From Acidimicrobiia bacterium (GTDB lineage: Bacteria; Actinomycetota; Acidimicrobiia; Acidimicrobiales; JACDCH01): DNA of 10,148 nt. The translations under genes and the position numbers were made by a program. Shown here one piece after another: positions 1 to 6,054 of the stretch. The notes beneath the pieces were generated by a model, which was not told where the DNA came from, did not search any database, and saw nothing but the letters and a program-made list of their open reading frames with translations. Position 1 is the stretch's first letter; every line of letters starts with the position of its first letter. The stretch is taken from the NCBI GenBank assembly GCA_013694495.1, contig JACDCH010000654.1, positions 1 through 10,148 of the forward strand, written 5' to 3'.

Positions 1-1516
1 CACGCAGGCGGAGCGACACGACGATGCCGAGGGCGGCCGCCACGACGGCGCCGAGGAACACGGCGTGCACGGACGCCTGGGTGGCGCCCCGCACCGCAGC
101 CTCGATGGGGTCCGGGAGGGCGGCGATGGCCGACGGCTGGCGGACGAGGTCGGTGACGTCGTCGCCCAGGTCGGCGGCGACGCCGCCGGGCAGGCGGGCC
201 ACGAGCTCGCCGGCCAACCGGCTCGAGAACACCGCGCCGTACACGGCGATGCCGACTGCCCCGCCGAGGTTGCGCAGGAACATCGTGTTGGCGGTGGCCA
301 CGCCGAGGTCCGAGCGGGCGACGGCGTTCTGGACGGCGACGGTGAGGGGCGGCGACAGCACGCCGATGCCCGTGCCGAACACGGCCATCACCGCGAAGAT
401 GGCCCAGAGCGGCGTTCCCGCGCCGGTGCCGACGAGCAGCACGGCACCGAGGAGCAGCAGCCCGAAGCCGAGCGGCCCGGTGAACTTGTAGCGGCCGGTG
501 CGCGAGATCAACCGGCCCGTCGGGATGGCGGCGAGGAGGACGCCGAGCATCATCGGCGTGACCAGCAGGCCCGACCGGCTGACCGAAACATCCTTGACGA
601 CCTGGAGGAAGAGCGGGATGTAGATCATCCCCACGTACATCGTGACGCCGGCCAGGAAGCTCATGATCCCGGCCACGGTGACGACGTCGTTGCGGAACAG
701 CCGCAGCGGCAGCACCGGGTCGTCGACCCGCCGCTCCCAGACGACAAAGGCCCCCAGCACCACGAGCGCGGCGGCGAACAGGCCGAGTATCAGGGGCGAG
801 CCCCACGGGTGCTCGGTGCCGCCCCACTCCAGCCCGAGCAGCAGCGTGCCGATGCCGGAGACGAGCAGCCCGGCGCCGACCACGTCGATCCGGCGCCCCG
901 GCACCCGGGCCGGCTTCACCAGGCCCCGCAACGAGCGGGACGTGACGACGAGGGCGACGATGCCGACGGGGACGTTCACGTAGAAGATCCAGCGCCACGA
1001 CAGCTGCTCGGTGAGGTAGCCGCCGACCAGTGGCCCCACGACGGAGGTGACCGCGAACACCGAGCCGAGGTAGCCCGTGTACCGGCCTCGCTGGCGGGGC
1101 GGGATGACGTCGCCCATCACCGCGAACGCGGTTGACATGAGGCCGCCGGCGCCGATGCCCTGCACGGCCCGGAAGGCCACGAGCATGGGCAGGTTCTGGG
1201 CCAGGCCGCACAGCATCGAGCCGCCGACGAAGATCACGATGGCGACCCTGAACATCGTCGGCCGCCCGAACAGGTCGCCGAGCTTGCCGTAGAGCGGCGT
1301 GGTCACCGTCTCGAACAGCAGGTACGCGGACACGACCCACGTGATGCTCTCCAGGCCCCCGAGGTCGCCCACGATCGTCGGCAGCGACGGCGACACGATC
1401 GTGCCGTCGAGCCCGGCCAGGGCCATCCCCGTGAGCAGTCCGCCGACGACCACGAGGATCTGCCGGTGGCCGAGCTCGACCGTCGCCGGTGCGTCGGAGG
1501 GGGGTGCGTCGTGCAT
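1..1516 (-). CDS. MFS drug exporter, DHA2 (EmrB/QacA) family, 3' end outside window
   Basis: Proton-coupled multidrug or solvent exporter of the 14-helix DHA2 group, in the cytoplasmic membrane. The minus strand is open for 505 codons from an ATG at 1516 to the left edge, with no stop; a stop lies seven codons upstream of that ATG. Visible family motifs: LDGTIV with Asp37 in the first helix (about 36-41), motif A GKLGDLFGR (77-85), motif B RAVQGIGAG (116-124), and motif C, a G-rich stretch ending GPLVGG (151-166), followed by the SWRWIFYVNVPVG block typical of DHA2. The last residues seen (VAAALGIVVSLRL) look like helix 14, so only a short tail should be missing. There is no Shine-Dalgarno on this strand; the predicted promoter gives a leader of only about 9 bases. 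It diverges from a MarR gene across shared operators, so substrate-induced derepression is likely. The substrate cannot be read from sequence. Confidence 0.93.
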   Translation of the reverse strand, partial: MHDAPPSDAPATVELGHRQILVVVGGLLTGMALAGLDGTIVSPSLPTIVGDLGGLESITWVVSAYLLFETVTTPLYGKLGDLFGRPTMFRVAIVIFVGGSMLCGLAQNLPMLVAFRAVQGIGAGGLMSTAFAVMGDVIPPRQRGRYTGYLGSVFAVTSVVGPLVGGYLTEQLSWRWIFYVNVPVGIVALVVTSRSLRGLVKPARVPGRRIDVVGAGLLVSGIGTLLLGLEWGGTEHPWGSPLILGLFAAALVVLGAFVVWERRVDDPVLPLRLFRNDVVTVAGIMSFLAGVTMYVGMIYIPLFLQVVKDVSVSRSGLLVTPMMLGVLLAAIPTGRLISRTGRYKFTGPLGFGLLLLGAVLLVGTGAGTPLWAIFAVMAVFGTGIGVLSPPLTVAVQNAVARSDLGVATANTMFLRNLGGAVGIAVYGAVFSSRLAGELVARLPGGVAADLGDDVTDLVRQPSAIAALPDPIEAAVRGATQASVHAVFLGAVVAAALGIVVSLRLR

Positions 1517-1527
1517 CAGGAGGGTAC

Positions 1528-1557
1528 TTGCATCCTACAAGGAGTTCGTTGTAGCGT
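1528..1557 (+). promoter_or_regulatory. Predicted promoter of the MarR gene
   Basis: Candidate -35 TTGCAT (1528-1533), 18-bp spacer and -10 TAGCGT (1552-1557), which fits the actinobacterial TAnnnT pattern. A start point seven bases after the -10 would be position 1564, the A of an ATC codon in frame with marR. Both boxes are buried in the two operators, so binding would autorepress. Predicted from sequence only. Confidence 0.5.
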
Positions 1558-1561
1558 ACAA
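1532..1561 (-). promoter_or_regulatory. Predicted promoter of the MFS gene
   Basis: Read on the minus strand: -35 TTGTAC (1561 to 1556), 18-bp spacer, -10 TAGGAT (1537 to 1532), a TAnnnT match. Transcription would start near 1525, leaving about nine bases before the ATG at 1516 and no ribosome binding site. It mirrors the marR promoter and shares both operators with it. Confidence 0.5.
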
Positions 1562-1626
1562 GCATCGCTCCGACGACGCAAGCCACCGCCGAACTGGGCG
1601 CCGACGAGCTCCGCGTCGCCACCGCC

Positions 1627-2046
1627 ATGCGGGAGCTGCGGCGGGGCGCCGGCATGCAGCGGCTACGCGAGCGCATCTACGGCGACGACCCCGACGCCCT
1701 CGACATCGGCCAGCAGGACGCCCTCGAGGTCGTCGCCGCGCTGGGTTCGGCCCGCATGACCGAGGTGGCCGCCGCGCTCCGGGTCGACGCCTCCACCGCC
1801 ACGCGCGCCATCGCCCGCCTCGAGTCGGCCGGGCTGGTCGGGCGGGGTCGAGCCGGCGACGACGGCCGGTCGGTGGTCGTCGCCATCACGGCCCGAGGCG
1901 AAGACCGCCTCGCCCGCCTCGGCACCATCGCCCGGGCGGCGCTGCGCGAGCTCTACGCCGGCTTCGACTCCGACGAGCTGGGCCAGCTCGCCCACCTCCT
2001 CGAGCGGCTGGTCGGCGCCGTGGACGCCCTCGTGCAGCCGACCTGA
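1627..2046 (+). CDS. MarR-family winged-helix regulator
   Basis: Transcription factor, expected to be a homodimer, that probably represses itself and the divergent MFS exporter. The 139-residue product from this ATG shows the winged helix: a helix ending in IGQQDALEVVAALG, helix-turn-helix MTEVAAALRVDASTATRAIARL with recognition helix around STATRAIARLESAGLV, then a wing with the DGRSVVVAITARG strand typical of MarR. A C-terminal helix pair (RAALRELYAGF, ELGQLAHLLERLV) would complete the dimer interface. The start is doubtful. The frame stays open upstream to 1555 and the extra residues (TAELGADELRVATAMREL) read like the usual first MarR helix, but that stretch has no ATG, GTG or TTG. An ATC at 1564 sits where a leaderless transcript would begin. 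I kept the ATG at 1627, which lacks a clear ribosome site and would shorten helix 1. Ligand unknown. Confidence 0.9.
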   Translation: MRELRRGAGMQRLRERIYGDDPDALDIGQQDALEVVAALGSARMTEVAAALRVDASTATRAIARLESAGLVGRGRAGDDGRSVVVAITARGEDRLARLGTIARAALRELYAGFDSDELGQLAHLLERLVGAVDALVQPT

Positions 2047-2054
2047 GCCCGGGC

Positions 2055-2084
2055 TTGCCCCGAGCACGCTGTTCGGACTAGTAA
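2055..2084 (+). promoter_or_regulatory. Candidate hppA promoter
   Basis: TTGCCC (2055-2060), 18-bp spacer and TAGTAA (2079-2084), a poor -10 without the final T. Start would fall near 2091, so the mRNA would begin directly with the GGTTTCGG hairpin. Low confidence; readthrough from marR is the alternative. Confidence 0.3.
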
Positions 2085-2124
2085 ATCCCCGGTTTCGGAG
2101 GCCGAAACCCTTACGTCCGAACAG
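2069..2124 (+). promoter_or_regulatory. Long interrupted hairpin in the hppA leader
   Basis: Three stacked stems: CTGTTCGGAC (2069-2078) with GTCCGAACAG (2115-2124), 10 bp; GTAA (2081-2084) with TTAC (2111-2114), 4 bp; and GGTTTCGG (2091-2098) with CCGAAACC (2102-2109), 8 bp around an AGG loop. Breaks are a TA bulge and an ATCCCC/C internal loop. All 22 pairs are Watson-Crick. The outer stem reaches the first two bases of the hppA ribosome site (AGGAG, 2123-2127). It could end marR transcripts, limit hppA translation on readthrough mRNA, or act as an inverted repeat in DNA. There is no U tract, so a simple intrinsic terminator is not certain. Confidence 0.6.
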
Positions 2125-2127
2125 GAG
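2123..2127 (+). promoter_or_regulatory. Ribosome binding site of hppA
   Basis: AGGAG six bases before the ATG at 2134. It fixes that start, and its first two bases are paired in the upstream hairpin. Confidence 0.8.
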
Positions 2128-2133
2128 TTCCGC

Positions 2134-4521
2134 ATGGGAGTACTGGCTGAGGGCAGCTACCAGTCGTTCGAACTGCTCGGCGGGGAGTACCTCATCCTCG
2201 GCTTGTCGGCGCTGTCGGCTGTGATCGCGCTCGCGGTCGGGTTCGTTCTGATGCGCGACGTGCTCGCCCAGGACCAGGGCACGCCCAAGATGATCGAGAT
2301 CGCCCTGGCGATCCAGGAAGGCGCCTGGGCCTACCTCAAGCGCCAGTTCCGCACGATCGCCGTGATCCTCGTGCCGTTGGCCGCCGTCGTGTTCCTCACC
2401 TCGACCGAGGTGCTGAAGCCAGAGGGTGCCCTCGGGAGCGGCGGGCTCTCGTTCATGGCCTCTGGCATCGCCCGCACGCTCGCCTTCGTCGCCGGCTGCA
2501 TCCTGTCCGGGCTCACCGGCTACATCGGCATGACGCTGGCCACCCGGGGCAACGTGCGCACCGCCGCGGCCGCCAAGAGCGGCTCGATGCCGGCTGCGCT
2601 GAAGGTGGCCTTCCGCACCGGCGGCGTGGCCGGAATGTTCACGGTCGGGCTCGGCCTGCTCGGCGCCACGATCATCATCGTCCTCTTCAAGAACACGAGC
2701 TCGGCGATCCTCGTCGGGTTCGGCTTCGGCGGCTCGCTCCTGGCCCTGTTCCTGCGGGGCGGCGGCGGCATCTTCACCAAGGCCGCCGACGTCGGCGCCG
2801 ACCTCGTCGGCAAGGGCGAGGCGGGCATCCCTGAGGACGACCCCCGCAACCCGGCCACCATCGCCGACAACGTCGGCGACAACGTCGGCGACTGCGCCGG
2901 CATGGCCGCCGACCTGTTCGAGTCCTACGAGGTCACCCTCGTCGCCTCGATCATCCTCGGTGTCCCCGCCTTCGAAGCCGTCGGTCTCAACCCGGCCCTC
3001 GGCCTCGTGTTCCCGCTCGCCGCCCGCGCCATCGGCGTCATCGCCTCCATCGCCGGCGTCTACGCCGTGAAGGCGAAGGAGGGCGAGACCGATGCCCTGA
3101 AGCCCATCAACCGGGGCTTCCTCACCGCCGGCATCATCACCGTCATCGGTGTCGGCGCCCTGGCACTGCTCTACATCGGCAACGAGACGTCCACCATCCA
3201 GCGGGAGGGCGAGACCATCGCCGGCCTGTCCAACGTGGGTTGGCGGTGCTTCGGCGCCGTCGTCATCGGTCTGGTCCTGGCCCAGGTCGTGAGCCGGATC
3301 ACCGAGTACTTCACCGGCACGCACTACCGCCCGGTCAAGGAGATCGCCGAGGCGACCCGCACCGGCCCTGCCACCGCCATCCTGTCGGGCACGGCGGCGG
3401 GTCTCGAGTCGTCGGTCTACGCCATCATCGCCATCGGCGTGGCCCTCGGGTCGGCCCTCGCCCTCGGCGGCGGCAACCTGCCGTTCGCCCTCTACCTCGT
3501 CGCACTCTGCGGCATGGGCATGCTCGCCACCACCGGCGTCATCGTCAGTGAGGACACGTTCGGCCCGGTGTCCGACAACGCAGCGGGCATCGCCGAGATG
3601 TCGGGCGAGTTCCACGGCGAGCCCGAGCGGATCATGGTGAGCCTCGACGCGGTGGGCAACACCACCAAGGCCGTCACGAAGGGGTTCGCCATCGGCTCGG
3701 CGGTCATCGCCTCGGTGGCCATCTTCGCCTCGTTCATCGAGACGGCGGCCAACGAGACCCTCGACCTCGCCACCCTCGAGACGCTCAAGCAGAGCGCCCG
3801 GGGCGTGTTCGACGCGATCCCGATCAACGTCGCCGACCCCAAGGTCTTCATCGGCCTCCTCATCGGCGGCTCGGTGCCGTTCCTCTTCTCGGCCCTCGCC
3901 ATCCGGGCCGTCGGCCGCACCGCCGGCGTCGTGGTCCAGGAGGTCCGCCGCCAGTTCGCCGACGGCAAGATCATGTCCGGCGAGAAGAAGCCCGAGTACG
4001 GGCCGGTCATCGACATCTGCACCGCGGCCTCGCTGCGGGAGCTGGCTACGCCGGCCCTGCTCGCGGTGCTCACCCCGGTCATCGTCGGCTTCGGCATCGG
4101 CTTCGCCGCCCTGGGTGCGTTCCTCGCCGCGGTCATCCTCGTTGGCCAGTTGATGGCCAACTACCTGAGCAACGCCGGTGGCGCGTGGGACAACTCGAAG
4201 AAGTACATCGAGGACGGCCACGAGGGCGGCAAGGGGTCCGAGGGCCACAAGGCCGCGGTCATCGCCGACACCGTCGGCGACCCGTTCAAGGACACCGCCG
4301 GCCCCGCGCTCAACCCGCTCATCAAGGTGATGAACCTGGTGTCGCTCCTGATCCTGCCGGCCATCATCAACCTGCAGGACGACGACGGCCCCCGGTTCCT
4401 CATCGCCGGCGTCGCCCTCGTGGTGCTCATTGGTGCGGTGATGTTCTCGAAGCGCACGACCGACTCGATCGGCGACGAAGCGCCGGCGGCCTCGGTGGCA
4501 CCGGCCACCCCGGTGCACTAG
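2134..4521 (+). CDS. hppA: Membrane-bound proton-translocating pyrophosphatase (K+-independent type)
   Basis: Integral membrane pump (about 16 helices) that hydrolyses cytoplasmic pyrophosphate to phosphate and uses the energy to move H+ outward, raising the proton motive force and pulling biosynthetic reactions forward. At 795 residues it has normal length for the actinobacterial form. Catalytic signatures are intact: DVGADLVGKGE (219-229), DNVGDNVGDCAGMAAD (245-260), GGAWDN followed by SKKY (682-691) and ADTVGDPFKDTAGP (711-724), which supply the Mg2+/PPi-binding aspartates and lysines. The potassium-dependence site reads GNTTKAVTKG (508-517) with Lys512 and Thr515. In this family Lys/Thr marks K+-independent, H+-pumping enzymes, whereas Ala/Gly marks K+-dependent ones. 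The ATG has AGGAG six bases upstream. It lies between marR and a dedA operon, separated from the latter by a strong hairpin, so it is probably its own transcription unit. No truncation or frameshift seen. Confidence 0.98.
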   Translation: MGVLAEGSYQSFELLGGEYLILGLSALSAVIALAVGFVLMRDVLAQDQGTPKMIEIALAIQEGAWAYLKRQFRTIAVILVPLAAVVFLTSTEVLKPEGALGSGGLSFMASGIARTLAFVAGCILSGLTGYIGMTLATRGNVRTAAAAKSGSMPAALKVAFRTGGVAGMFTVGLGLLGATIIIVLFKNTSSAILVGFGFGGSLLALFLRGGGGIFTKAADVGADLVGKGEAGIPEDDPRNPATIADNVGDNVGDCAGMAADLFESYEVTLVASIILGVPAFEAVGLNPALGLVFPLAARAIGVIASIAGVYAVKAKEGETDALKPINRGFLTAGIITVIGVGALALLYIGNETSTIQREGETIAGLSNVGWRCFGAVVIGLVLAQVVSRITEYFTGTHYRPVKEIAEATRTGPATAILSGTAAGLESSVYAIIAIGVALGSALALGGGNLPFALYLVALCGMGMLATTGVIVSEDTFGPVSDNAAGIAEMSGEFHGEPERIMVSLDAVGNTTKAVTKGFAIGSAVIASVAIFASFIETAANETLDLATLETLKQSARGVFDAIPINVADPKVFIGLLIGGSVPFLFSALAIRAVGRTAGVVVQEVRRQFADGKIMSGEKKPEYGPVIDICTAASLRELATPALLAVLTPVIVGFGIGFAALGAFLAAVILVGQLMANYLSNAGGAWDNSKKYIEDGHEGGKGSEGHKAAVIADTVGDPFKDTAGPALNPLIKVMNLVSLLILPAIINLQDDDGPRFLIAGVALVVLIGAVMFSKRTTDSIGDEAPAASVAPATPVH

Positions 4522-4546
4522 TCCGCTGACCTACTGATCTACCGTC

Positions 4547-4589
4547 CTGGCGGCAGCTCCGGTCGTTCCGACGACCAGGCTGCCGCCAG
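4547..4589 (+). terminator. Two-tier hairpin after hppA
   Basis: Outer perfect 11-bp stem CTGGCGGCAGC (4547-4557) with GCTGCCGCCAG (4579-4589); inner 6-bp stem GGTCGT (4561-4566) with ACGACC (4571-4576) closed by a TCCG tetraloop; TCC/AG internal loop between them. It starts 26 bases after the hppA stop and ends 20 bases before the DedA start. No U tract follows, which is common for actinobacterial terminators. It may stop hppA transcripts, or stabilise the 3' end while allowing some readthrough into dedA. Confidence 0.75.
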
Positions 4590-4609
4590 TTCGCGCTTGG
4601 AGGACCGTT

Positions 4610-5299
4610 GTGGAGATTGTCGCCGCCCTGGGGCTCGACCCCGAGAAGTTGATCGAGGCCTTCGGGCTGATCGGGATCTGGGCGATCGTGTTCGCCGAGT
4701 CGGGCCTGCTGGTCGGCTTCTTCCTCCCCGGCGACGCGCTGCTCTTCACGGCCGGCTTCTTCGCCTCGTCGCCCGAGTCGATCCCCGAGGCGCTGCACCT
4801 TCCGCTGCTGCCGCTCATGGCGGGGATCGTCATGGCCGCCATCGTCGGTGACCAGGTCGGGTACCTCTTCGGCAAGCGGGTGGGCCCGGCGCTGTTCTCC
4901 CGGCCCGACTCGCGGTTCTTCAAGCAGCAGAACGTGCAGAAGGCCACCGAGTACTTCGAGCGCTACGGGCCCCGCACGATCGTGCTGGCGCGGTTCGTGC
5001 CGATCGTCCGCACGTTCGCTCCGATCGTGGCCGGCGTCTCCGGGATGGAGTACAAGACCTTTGTCCGCTGGAACGTGATCGGCGGCCTCGTGTGGGGCGT
5101 CGGGGTGACGCTGCTCGGCTACTTCCTCGGCCAGATCGACGTCATCGCCGAGAACATCGAGCTGACGATCCTCGTCGTCGTCGGCATCAGCTGCCTCCCG
5201 ATCGTCATCGAGCTCCGCCGCTCGTACAAGGAGCGCAGGATCGCCAACCCGATCACCGAGGCCATCGTGACCACGGTGGGCAACGAGGAGGACGTCTGA
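4610..5299 (+). CDS. DedA-family (VTT/SNARE-associated) membrane protein
   Basis: Multi-pass cytoplasmic membrane protein of the DedA superfamily, whose members act as lipid transporters or flippases (some recycle undecaprenyl phosphate) and depend on the proton motive force. The 229 residues match the usual length. Key features: FAESGLLVGFFLPGD with Glu30 and Asp42, a re-entrant loop element; GDQVGYLFG (80-88); then ARFVPIVRTFAPIVAGVSGM (127-146) with Arg128 and Arg134. The Glu-Asp spacing (12) and Arg-Arg spacing (6) equal those of the essential residues E39/D51 and R130/R136 in E. coli YqjA, so the protein looks functional. The GTG start at 4610 is chosen for its GGAGG (4599-4603) six bases upstream. 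It is the first gene of a tight three-gene run: its TGA overlaps the next ATG by one base (TGATG). The lipid substrate is unknown. Confidence 0.95.
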   Translation: MEIVAALGLDPEKLIEAFGLIGIWAIVFAESGLLVGFFLPGDALLFTAGFFASSPESIPEALHLPLLPLMAGIVMAAIVGDQVGYLFGKRVGPALFSRPDSRFFKQQNVQKATEYFERYGPRTIVLARFVPIVRTFAPIVAGVSGMEYKTFVRWNVIGGLVWGVGVTLLGYFLGQIDVIAENIELTILVVVGISCLPIVIELRRSYKERRIANPITEAIVTTVGNEEDV

Positions 5300-6054
5300 T
5301 GGGACCGCGGGAGCGGCTGCTGGCCATCGCCATCGCGGTCGTGCTCGCCGGCGGGGCACTCGCCGGCGCCACCGTCGACGACGACCCGGATCCGGCTGCT
5401 GACGAGGCCGCGTCCTCGACGACGACCGCCGCCCCGGGCGAGCGCAACACCACCACGACCGGCGGCGATCCGACCTCGTCTTCGACGGGGTCGACGGCCT
5501 CGACTGCATCGACCTCGTCGTCGACCTCGTCGTCGACCTCGTCGTCGTCCTCGTCGTCCACGTCGTCCACGTCGTCGACGGCCCGGACGGCGACCACGGC
5601 GACCGTGGCCACGCCGACGACGGCGGCCCCCGCGCCGACGAGCCCGCCCGCGACCACCGCCGCCAGCGCCGACCTCGAGCTCTCGAGCCGGGTGAGCACC
5701 GTCGGCGCCGACCGCCGGCTCGTCGTCTACCTGAGCAACCGCAGCCAAGGCGACGGCGGCCCGATCGAGCTGCGCCTCGACGTCCCGTCGGGGAGCCCGG
5801 TGAGCTTCAGCCTGGCCTCGGCGACGCCCGGCCTCAGGTGCGACGGCTTCCCCCGAGCGGTCCGGTGCACCCAGCCCGACAGCCCGGGGGGCGCGGGCCG
5901 CCTCGCCGAGGTGACGTTCGTCGTCGATGTCGGCGACGGGACCTGCAACCAGGGCGACGACGCCTTCGACGTCACGATCCGGGTCGACGGCGAGGCGCCC
6001 GACCCCGACCCGTCGAACAACACCGAGACCCGGTCCGTCTGCCGCGTGGACTGA
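5299..6054 (+). CDS. Exported Ser/Thr-rich protein with a DUF11-like C-terminal domain
   Basis: I do not recognise a specific family for this 251-residue protein. It has a charged N-terminus plus a hydrophobic segment (about 7-23), which is a signal peptide or membrane anchor. It has no lipobox cysteine. An acidic patch (27-37) and a low-complexity Ser/Thr linker (about 39-127) follow, a likely wall-spanning and possibly glycosylated stalk. The C-terminal part (about 128-250) looks like a beta-sandwich of the DUF11/CARDB kind, with the characteristic DPDPSNN near the end. Four cysteines (181, 190, 216, 248), all in this outer domain, could form two disulfides. The ATG is supported by GAGGAGG (5285-5291) seven bases upstream and overlaps the dedA stop. 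Its TGA abuts the next ATG. The tight coupling suggests a shared role with the DedA and channel-like proteins, perhaps as an extracellular partner; this is inference. Confidence 0.85.
   Translation: MGPRERLLAIAIAVVLAGGALAGATVDDDPDPAADEAASSTTTAAPGERNTTTTGGDPTSSSTGSTASTASTSSSTSSSTSSSSSSSTSSTSSTARTATTATVATPTTAAPAPTSPPATTAASADLELSSRVSTVGADRRLVVYLSNRSQGDGGPIELRLDVPSGSPVSFSLASATPGLRCDGFPRAVRCTQPDSPGGAGRLAEVTFVVDVGDGTCNQGDDAFDVTIRVDGEAPDPDPSNNTETRSVCRVD
5511..5576 (+). repeat. In-frame tandem repeat encoding the Ser/Thr stalk
   Basis: Three exact copies of the 12-mer GACCTCGTCGTC (5511-5546), a fourth with one change (5547-5558), then two copies of CACGTCGTC (5559-5576). Units are multiples of three and encode Thr-Ser-Ser-Ser-like repeats, so gain or loss of copies would change stalk length without a frameshift. 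Confidence 0.85.

Larger units (their letters stand above)
1528..1561. promoter_or_regulatory. Pair of MarR-type operators between divergent genes
   Basis: Two 13-bp near-identical palindromes: TTGCATCCTACAA (1528-1540, one mismatch in the arms) and TTGTAGCGTACAA (1549-1561, perfect TTGTA-N3-TACAA). Their centres (1534 and 1555) are 21 bp apart, two helical turns, so two dimers would sit on the same face of the DNA. The whole block is also a larger dyad with CTACAA-N8-TTGTAG at its core. TTG/CAA-ended palindromes of this size are typical of MarR-family sites. The adjacent marR gene is the obvious binder; that assignment is inference. Confidence 0.75.

Noticed and set aside
65..1135. Plus-strand open frames opposite the MFS gene (also 24-491 and 642-983)
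   Set aside because: Composition is antisense-like, while the minus strand shows DHA2 motifs A, B and C in one continuous frame.
1518..1554. AGGAGGG followed by a TTG mini-frame of eight codons on the plus strand
   Set aside because: It lies upstream of the predicted marR start point and would overlap both operators; spacing to TTG is only three bases. The purine run is more likely incidental.
1663..4518. 951-codon open frame on the minus strand opposite marR and hppA
   Set aside because: The product is Asp/Glu/Arg/Gly/His-rich low-complexity sequence with no domain. It is the usual mirror of a GC-rich gene; the plus strand encodes an unmistakable H+-PPase.
4547..4589. Possible riboswitch or small RNA after hppA
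   Set aside because: Only a simple two-stem hairpin is visible, with no conserved ligand-binding core that I recognise; terminator or 3'-end stabiliser is the simpler reading.
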